This document shows positions 57,859 through 64,000 of a stretch of 64,000 nucleotides of DNA, piece by piece. A program made the translations under genes and the position numbers. Source of the stretch: Vibrio tarriae (GTDB taxonomy: Bacteria; Pseudomonadota; Gammaproteobacteria; Enterobacterales; Vibrionaceae); contig NZ_CP022353.1 of assembly GCF_002216685.1 (NCBI RefSeq), positions 1,054,001 to 1,118,000 of the forward strand. Reading direction: 5' to 3'. The notes below the pieces were generated by a model. The model was not told the DNA's origin. It saw only the letters and a list, made by a program, of their open reading frames with translations, and did no database searches. Each line of letters starts with the position of its first letter. Position 1 is the stretch's first letter.

Positions 57859-60800
57859 TTGATTCATACTTCGAGTAGACTTTTGTTATTACGCTTTATT
57901 GCCCTCGCATTTTTTTTATTTATTTCATCTTCTGCAAATTCGGCTGCATATTTAGATGCAACAGAACAAAGCTATCTACGCCAAAAATCTCAATTAACAA
58001 TTGCTGTATTGAAAGAAGTGTGGATGCCGTATTGGGGTGGACTTGATGGTCTGCCTATGGGGATTGAACATGATTTTGCTACTGGTATCGCAACAGAGCT
58101 GGGAGTAGAGATACGCTACAAAGGCTACGATACGATTGAAGCTCTACTCGATGGGGTCAAATCAGGCCAGGCTGATATGGTGATAGGGTTTGGTAAAACT
58201 GAGCAACGAGAAGGGGATTTTTTATTTTCCGAACCCTTATATGAAAATGTGCGTGTTATTTGGTTGCGTGAGAAAGATCTAGCTAAACAACCATTTGAAA
58301 ATCTTAAATGGGCATGTATTCAAGGAACTTCTTATTGTGATTTAATTATGGAACGTGGTTATAAGAACCTTCTTATGGCCAGAAATTACAGCAGCTCGGT
58401 AGAAATGATTCGCCAAGGTATTGCAGACGCGACCATCACTAACTACGTATCGCTGAATTCCTTTTTGAGTAAAAACCGGATCTCGAGTGGACAAGTTGTT
58501 TTTGATGAAAAGCTCGGTACTCAAATTAACCGAGTATTAATTAATATTCGAGAGCCTATTCTATTAAGTGCTATAAATAAAGTTATTAAAGCAGATAGGT
58601 TAGGTTTAACTCAAAATAAATTAAATTCACTTGATGTGTATTTTTTAAATGATCAGGAAAATTTAAAACTCTTAAGAAATGAAAACACTAATAAAGTGGT
58701 TAAATATACGATTAATGATAATGCTTTTCCACTTTCTTATTGGGATGATAAAGAAAAACGATATAAAGGTTATGTTCATGATCTGTTAGAACGTATCGAT
58801 TTTAGAAGTATTCTTGAATTTGAATTCGTCCCTGCTAACGGCAGAAGTGTTGATGAAATGCTGCATCATGGTGTTGTCGATATTATTCCAGCCTACAATG
58901 CATCTAATATTGATTCTCGAGACCTTCTCTCGGTTGGTTCATATGACTACCTCTCATTCTGTTATATCGAAACACTCGTACCATATTCAGAGAAGAAATT
59001 GGCAGTTTTTGACCGGACTGGCAATTTTTATCATTATTTGTATACACAAGGGAGAATAAAGTCTGCGCCAGTCTATCATGATGCTGATGAGCTCATGCGA
59101 GCCCTTAAGACAGGTGAGGTTACGCATGCCATGGTGAATAAGTCATTGATTAGTCATTGGGTAGCAGAGTTCGGTTCAAATGTTTTTAAGCGTGCAGATG
59201 AATCAGGAATGCATGATATCAATGTCGATGTCACTATGGTTCTTCGTAAAGACTCTGCGGCTTTACAGAATATGATGCATAAAGTACTAGCTACCTTTAC
59301 TCCTCAAGAAATAGATGAAATGAAATCAAAATATAACAAGGTTACGGTGAATTATGGCTTTGATAAAAGACAAGTTATCATCTATGTTCTAATTGCAGTT
59401 TGTATTTTATTAACAATAGGATTTGTTTTTACTTTGTGGGTGGCACGTTTGCGTGGCTTATTGATTAACACCCAACATGTTGCCAAACTCTCTACGCACC
59501 AAACTCAATGGCTAACAGAATTACTCGATGCTATTCCAAGCATGATCTTTATTTCTGATAATAAGGGTGAAGTTGTACTCACTAATGCAAACTACCGAAA
59601 AAACTTTCAAGTTTGTGGCGATAACGACTGTTTTAATCGACGCTCAGATTGCTCCTTTATTGCCTTGCCAGAAGGGCTTGATGCCGAATATTCACTAGTG
59701 ATACAAGCCCCAGAAGCGAATTGTTCAATTGGCGGGCATTTTTTCCATGTTATTCGCCGAGCCATTTCTCACCCGATCAATCAAAGGCAATACTATCTCA
59801 CACTGTTTAACGATATCACTGAGTTGAAAGAAACCGAGCAAGCTCTACGCCAATCCAATGAGCAAGCGTTACAGGCGGTAGAAGCGCGAAATCATTTCTT
59901 GGCAGTCGTCAGTCATGAATTACGTACCCCGATTGCGGCGATGCTGGGACTGATGGAGATTTTGGCTTCACGTTTAAAAAGCAGCGAAAGCCAACTGCTG
60001 TTGACCAATGCGATAAGCTCGGCAGAGCGTTTGAAATTACACGTTAACGATATTTTGGATTTCTCAAAGATAGAGGCGCAGCAGTTACAGCTGGATATTG
60101 GGCTGTACAATTTAGCCGATGAACTTGGGCCGTTATTGCGTGGATTTGAAGCCAGTGCCCAGCTCAAAGAGATTGAGTTTGATGTGATTTGGTCGCCGAA
60201 TTCGTTACTGCTTGCGAACTTCGATGCCTTGCGTTTTAACCAGATCGTGACCAATCTTCTTTCTAATGCGATCAAATTTACTGACCAAGGACGAGTGGTT
60301 TTTAAAATCGACGTTTCCCCTGAGGTGTTAACTATCGTGGTCGAAGATACCGGTTGCGGTATGACCCAGACACAAATCGATTCGCTGTTTGTTCCTTTTG
60401 TGCAAGCTGACAGCACAATCACTCGTCGCTTTGGTGGAACAGGCTTAGGTATGTCGATTGTCGCCAACCTGATTGAACTGATGAATGGCAAGATTGAGGT
60501 GAAGAGTGAGTTTGAGCAAGGGACGCAAATCAAAGTGAACTTGCCTCTTGTGACGCAAACTTGTGATGAGTTTCGTGGGCAAGTCGTTGCTATGTCTTAT
60601 CGATCCCCTTATATGCTGTGGGCTAAAGCGCTGGGAATGCGAGTGGAAGAGAATGAAGAGTGGGTCGAGCAGAGTGGCCACAATATTTATCCAGATTTGC
60701 TGCTCAATAGGCTCAGAGAGGTCTCCAATCTGACTCAGGCTCAAGCTGAGCCTGCCCATTCTCGTTTGCTACAAGGTCACGTATTAGTGGCCGATGATGA

Positions 60801-61464
60801 TGCGATTAACCGTTTATTGATCAAAAAACAGCTCAGTGAACTTGGTTTGAGTGCCACCTTGGTGAGTGATGGATTGCAAGCTTTCGAAAAGCTCTCGCAA
60901 CATCCTGAGCAGTATGATTTGTTGATTACTGACTGCCATATGCCACATCTTGATGGGTTTGCTTTAACGCGAAAAGTGAAGCAAGAGATATCCCTATTTA
61001 AAGGCGCAGTTGTGGGTTGTACTGCAGAAGATTCGCGCCTAGCAGCGGAACAAGCTCTGCAAGCGGGTATGGATAAGGTGATTTACAAACCTTATACCTT
61101 AGCCAATTTGCGCAAAGTACTCAGTCGTTATCTCACAACGCAATGGGTCGCACTGCCTGAACAATCTTGGCTTGACGCTTACCAAGAAGAAGAGCGCGAA
61201 GAGATGGCTCTGGTGGTGGCTGAGTCACTTGCTCAAGATATCGCTTTACTCAATCAGCCAGACTGTGATGTCAAAGCACTGGCACATCGAATCAAAGGGG
61301 CAGCCGGCTCCCTTCAACTACAGCGGTTAGCCGATTTGGCTAAAACCGTTGAGAAACAAAACGATCCACAACAACTTGTGGCCGATAAGCAGCAACTGAT
61401 CAATGCCATGCATGAAGTGGTCGAGCAGGCACAACAGTGGCTTCATCAGCATCAGAGCGAATAA
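57859..61464 (+). CDS. vieS: VieS, unorthodox hybrid sensor kinase
   Basis: The 1201-residue protein has an N-terminal signal (LLLLRFIALAFFLFISSS). Two periplasmic SBP-3 domains lie at about 35-250 and 280-495, a membrane helix at about 506-529, and a PAS-like domain. HisKA (VVSHELRTPIAAM, His686), HATPase (DTGCGM, FGGTGLGMSI), REC (Asp1025 in LITDCHMP) and Hpt (His1143 in AHRIKGAAGS) follow. This is the BvgS/EvgS layout. It phosphorylates VieA. The frame has only TTG at 57859 or other non-ATG codons upstream of the signal; the first in-frame ATG is at 58024, inside the domain. It is followed by vieA, four bases past its stop. Confidence 0.92.
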   Translation: MIHTSSRLLLLRFIALAFFLFISSSANSAAYLDATEQSYLRQKSQLTIAVLKEVWMPYWGGLDGLPMGIEHDFATGIATELGVEIRYKGYDTIEALLDGVKSGQADMVIGFGKTEQREGDFLFSEPLYENVRVIWLREKDLAKQPFENLKWACIQGTSYCDLIMERGYKNLLMARNYSSSVEMIRQGIADATITNYVSLNSFLSKNRISSGQVVFDEKLGTQINRVLINIREPILLSAINKVIKADRLGLTQNKLNSLDVYFLNDQENLKLLRNENTNKVVKYTINDNAFPLSYWDDKEKRYKGYVHDLLERIDFRSILEFEFVPANGRSVDEMLHHGVVDIIPAYNASNIDSRDLLSVGSYDYLSFCYIETLVPYSEKKLAVFDRTGNFYHYLYTQGRIKSAPVYHDADELMRALKTGEVTHAMVNKSLISHWVAEFGSNVFKRADESGMHDINVDVTMVLRKDSAALQNMMHKVLATFTPQEIDEMKSKYNKVTVNYGFDKRQVIIYVLIAVCILLTIGFVFTLWVARLRGLLINTQHVAKLSTHQTQWLTELLDAIPSMIFISDNKGEVVLTNANYRKNFQVCGDNDCFNRRSDCSFIALPEGLDAEYSLVIQAPEANCSIGGHFFHVIRRAISHPINQRQYYLTLFNDITELKETEQALRQSNEQALQAVEARNHFLAVVSHELRTPIAAMLGLMEILASRLKSSESQLLLTNAISSAERLKLHVNDILDFSKIEAQQLQLDIGLYNLADELGPLLRGFEASAQLKEIEFDVIWSPNSLLLANFDALRFNQIVTNLLSNAIKFTDQGRVVFKIDVSPEVLTIVVEDTGCGMTQTQIDSLFVPFVQADSTITRRFGGTGLGMSIVANLIELMNGKIEVKSEFEQGTQIKVNLPLVTQTCDEFRGQVVAMSYRSPYMLWAKALGMRVEENEEWVEQSGHNIYPDLLLNRLREVSNLTQAQAEPAHSRLLQGHVLVADDDAINRLLIKKQLSELGLSATLVSDGLQAFEKLSQHPEQYDLLITDCHMPHLDGFALTRKVKQEISLFKGAVVGCTAEDSRLAAEQALQAGMDKVIYKPYTLANLRKVLSRYLTTQWVALPEQSWLDAYQEEEREEMALVVAESLAQDIALLNQPDCDVKALAHRIKGAAGSLQLQRLADLAKTVEKQNDPQQLVADKQQLINAMHEVVEQAQQWLHQHQSE

Positions 61465-61468
61465 CGTT

Positions 61469-63223
61469 ATGAAAATAATGATAGTAGAAGATGATCGAAT
61501 TCAGGCGACGAGCCTGAAGCTCAAGCTAAGACAGCTTGGGTTGGATGACGTCATCTTGGCTGAAAACGGATTTGCTGCCTTAGAACTGTGTAACAAAGTG
61601 AGTATCGATTTGATGTTTTGCGATATTCGAATGCCGCAGATGGATGGGATCAGTTTGTTATCACAACTGAGTTTACAGGCACCTAAGATAGGTGTGGTGA
61701 TACTCAGCGCGGTGGAAGATACGATTCTTGAGTTAACCCACAACATGTGTAGTTTGGCTGGATTTGCTTATGTTGATCGCTTACCTAAGCCCTACGAAGT
61801 GGAGGATTTACAGCGTGTTGTCGAGGGGTTTCAAAAGCAAACGGAGCCCGAAACCAGTCACAAACCTGCAATCACGCTAACCTGTGACGAGATTGAACAA
61901 GCTTTTTTGCACGATCATATTTTTAATTACTATCAACCACAGTTTGATTTTCGCAGTGGGGCGATGGTGGGCGTTGAAGCGCTAGTACGTTACGAGCACC
62001 CAACTCATGGCATGTTAAGCCCAGCAGTGTTTCTGCCTTTAATTGAGCAGTGTGGCTTGCATGAGAAACTCTTCCTTACTGTATTAGAAAAGTCGGTCTC
62101 TGCACTGGCCAGTATTGGTGCTGACTTGCAGCTTTCCGTCAACATCAGCCAGCGCAACTTGCAACACTCGATCTGTGATCCCATTCTCGCCATCTGTGAG
62201 CGGTATGGCTTTCCCGCAAGCAAACTGACTCTAGAGATGACAGAACATGAGGTGTACAACGGAACCCCGACCTCATTGGCCAACCTTGCTCGACTGCGAA
62301 TGTATGGCGTTGGGCTATCGATTGATGATTTTGGTACGGGCTACGCGTCATTAGGTCAACTGGCTCAATTGCCTTTTACGGAACTCAAGATTGATCGCAG
62401 CTTTGTGCATGACTTGGCAAGCAACTACAAACACCAACAATTGACCAATATGTGTTTGTTGCTGGCTCAATCTTTGGGGTTGCACTGCGTCGTCGAAGGG
62501 GTAGAGAACGAAGAAACATGGCAATACTTACGTCAACTTGGGGTAGATACTTGCCAAGGTTACTACGCCGCTAAGCCAATGCCGATTGCTCAGTTGAGCG
62601 AGCTTTACACTAAAAATCGTCGTCAGTGTTTAGGTTGTCAAAGCATGGATGATGGCTGGCAAATCTTGCTGGTGGATAACCATATGCTCAGCGCCACGGC
62701 ATTACAAAAAGTGCTCAATAAAGAAGAGAACGTCAGTAAGGTGTTTGTGGCACAAGATATTGAGCAGATGCTGCACAAACTGCGCGATTTACCGATCAAC
62801 CAGCTGGTCGTCGAAAGTCGGTTTTTATCGACAATCAGTCCTGCGGCATTTCACGAGTTGCTTGAGCCTTACTATCGAGGAGCGATCTTGGTGCTGCATG
62901 ATGGATTAACCGCTGAAACTCAACAGGATGACTCCAAAGCCATCGTCGTCAAAGCGAATACTTTGATGGAAACCAGTTCTCGGATCTTACAGCAAGCGCA
63001 GCAGAGCACTGTGCGCCCACAGGCGCAACAAGAAGAGCTTGCTCAGCTTTCTGAGCGAGAGTTGACGGTTGCGAAAATGTTAGTGGAAGGGCTGACAAAT
63101 AAGGAAATCGCCCTACAACTCGATATCAATCAAAAAACCGTAAGCACTTACAAGACTAGGATTATGACCAAGTTAGGGATTAAATCGGCCATGGAATTGG
63201 TGCGTTTTGTAACATTAAAATAG
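61469..63223 (+). CDS. vieA: VieA, REC-EAL-HTH cyclic-di-GMP phosphodiesterase response regulator
   Basis: The 584-residue protein has a receiver domain (IMIVEDDR, Asp52 in CDIRMPQMDG). An EAL domain follows, with intact EAL at 170-172 (VEALVRYEH), LEMTEHEVY and SIDDFGTGYASL. A C-terminal LuxR-type helix-turn-helix ends it (LTNKEIALQLDINQKTVSTYKTRI). It lowers cyclic di-GMP and so favours virulence gene expression over biofilm in V. cholerae. ATG 61469 was chosen over 61403. Its TAG stop (63221-63223) is directly followed by a vieB fragment. Confidence 0.96.
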   Translation: MKIMIVEDDRIQATSLKLKLRQLGLDDVILAENGFAALELCNKVSIDLMFCDIRMPQMDGISLLSQLSLQAPKIGVVILSAVEDTILELTHNMCSLAGFAYVDRLPKPYEVEDLQRVVEGFQKQTEPETSHKPAITLTCDEIEQAFLHDHIFNYYQPQFDFRSGAMVGVEALVRYEHPTHGMLSPAVFLPLIEQCGLHEKLFLTVLEKSVSALASIGADLQLSVNISQRNLQHSICDPILAICERYGFPASKLTLEMTEHEVYNGTPTSLANLARLRMYGVGLSIDDFGTGYASLGQLAQLPFTELKIDRSFVHDLASNYKHQQLTNMCLLLAQSLGLHCVVEGVENEETWQYLRQLGVDTCQGYYAAKPMPIAQLSELYTKNRRQCLGCQSMDDGWQILLVDNHMLSATALQKVLNKEENVSKVFVAQDIEQMLHKLRDLPINQLVVESRFLSTISPAAFHELLEPYYRGAILVLHDGLTAETQQDDSKAIVVKANTLMETSSRILQQAQQSTVRPQAQQEELAQLSERELTVAKMLVEGLTNKEIALQLDINQKTVSTYKTRIMTKLGIKSAMELVRFVTLK

Positions 63224-63768
63224 TACCGAGAGTTATGGCGGTTCCTACTCTATGCGGCACGGCAAGCTGAATCGGCACAGCGAGATCAGTGGTTGCAAGA
63301 AGCGAAATCGATTCTGAAAGGGCTTTACGATAAAGGTCAGCATGAAGAGTTGTTGCCTCACTTGGAGTTAGTAACGGCACATTTAGCGATGGAAGAGGGT
63401 GAATTTGGGGTTTCGGTGGAGATCTTAAACAAGATTTATCGCGCTAAACCGTTCGAATTGTTTGAAGATCGCTACCATTTTAGGTGGCTACTTAATGTGA
63501 TGGGTTTTGACTCTGAATTTGCAAAATGCATCAGCTGGTGTAATGCAACCCTGTTAAATCAAGAAACAGCAGACCATCGACTCGCTACTGGCCGACGGCA
63601 TTCACGGAATCGGAAGCAGAACGCTTGTTGAGAAGTTGTAACCGTAACATTCGACAATTGATGAACGAAGCAGAATTGCAGCAAGATCAATATGATGAGC
63701 TATATCAAAAAGCGCTGAGATTCCGTAGCCGTTATCGTTTACAGCAAACCGAACCAGTTGAAGCGTAA
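63224..63768 (+). pseudogene. vieB: vieB remnant (5' part deleted, frameshifted)
   Basis: Directly after the vieA TAG the same frame reads YRELWRFLLYAARQAESAQ, then QWLQEAKSILKGLYDKGQ, EFGVSVEILNKIYRAKPF and DRYHFRWLLNVMGF. These look like tetratricopeptide helices. Near 63588-63591 the frame changes; with one T added the reading becomes LATWPTAFTESEAERLLRSCNRN and ends EPVEA at a TAA (63766-63768). This fits the C-terminal part of VieB, the third gene of vieSAB. The receiver domain and the start codon are absent. The call rests on position and the TPR-like sequence. Confidence 0.75.
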
Positions 63769-63801
63769 CCGCCCTCTACAGAGGGCGATTACGCCGTATC
63801 A

Positions 63802-64000
63802 TCAGTCGAAATAGGCCACCATTTCGACCGTGTCGCCGAGTTGCTGTGCGTTTAATGAAAAGTGCACATACCCCTCCTGAGTCACGGGAATACGCAAATA
63901 TTCATGATTGTCGGCATAGACTGAGGCGTGCTCAAACTGCTCTCGAGTTGGCCAATACGCTTTTGCTGCAAACAGGTCGACATTGCCTCGGTTTTGTTCT
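63802..64000 (-). CDS. C-terminus of a Vibrio collagenase-like protein (rest outside window)
   Basis: The reverse strand encodes 65 residues up to the TGA at 63802-63804: [20 protein letters not shown], then [21 protein letters not shown], ending TVEMVAYFD. It is the pattern of a bacterial pre-peptidase C-terminal (PPC) domain, as at the end of Vibrio collagenases (M9). The V. cholerae vie locus is next to such a gene. The catalytic part is out of sight. Confidence 0.7.
   Translation of the reverse strand, partial: EQNRGNVDLFAAKAYWPTREQFEHASVYADNHEYLRIPVTQEGYVHFSLNAQQLGDTVEMVAYFD

Overview
The window reads as a stretch of Vibrio cholerae chromosome I or a very close relative. The gene order metR-metE, aspS-yciI-yciA-yciB, focA, torECA, mneA/ppaC, sapABCDF, pspF/pspABC, vexIJK, tag, metC, cls, ynjBCDF, mgtE, vieSA and a collagenase C-terminus at the edge is the one I recall for that species. 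The ERIC-type repeats and the near-identity of many proteins to Vibrio families agree. This is recognition by eye; no database was searched.

Layout. 1-10 kb: methionine synthesis (metR and metE divergent), the type II secretion pilotin gene aspS with small yci genes, a frameshifted GAF-GGDEF-EAL cyclic-di-GMP gene, and four small or poorly known genes. 10-20 kb: anaerobic functions (focA, torECA), a GH36 alpha-galactosidase, and the manganese exporter mneA divergent from the manganese-dependent pyrophosphatase gene ppaC, with a Fur-like site between them. 20-34.5 kb: a DUF2750 gene, the sap peptide importer operon with a coupled DUF2927 gene, the phage-shock module with a sigma-54 promoter, and the RND efflux operon vexIJK. 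34.8-44 kb: gdhA behind a Fur-like palindrome, tag, metC, cls, a full ERIC element, a sodium-coupled NSS transporter, then a short AT-rich accessory insert. That insert carries a PhlD-like type III polyketide synthase gene and the decayed remains of an ADP-ribosyltransferase gene. 44-57 kb: a pseudouridine synthase, ynjBCDF, hslJ, two small genes, a drug/ABC-2 exporter, sdaC-like and EamA transporters, and mgtE behind an M-box magnesium riboswitch. 57.8-63.8 kb: vieS and vieA, followed by only a damaged C-terminal piece of vieB.

The most interesting items are the lone PhlD-like polyketide synthase next to a toxin-like ADP-ribosyltransferase remnant, the vieB deletion that abuts the vieA stop codon, two iron-box-like palindromes in front of metal or nitrogen genes, the M-box, and a pair of perfect inverted DnaA boxes. 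Three single-base indels, two of them in poly-A tracts, break yciB, the GAF-GGDEF-EAL gene and vieB. These could be real mutations or assembly errors. No tRNA, rRNA, CRISPR array, transposase gene or integrase gene was recognised.
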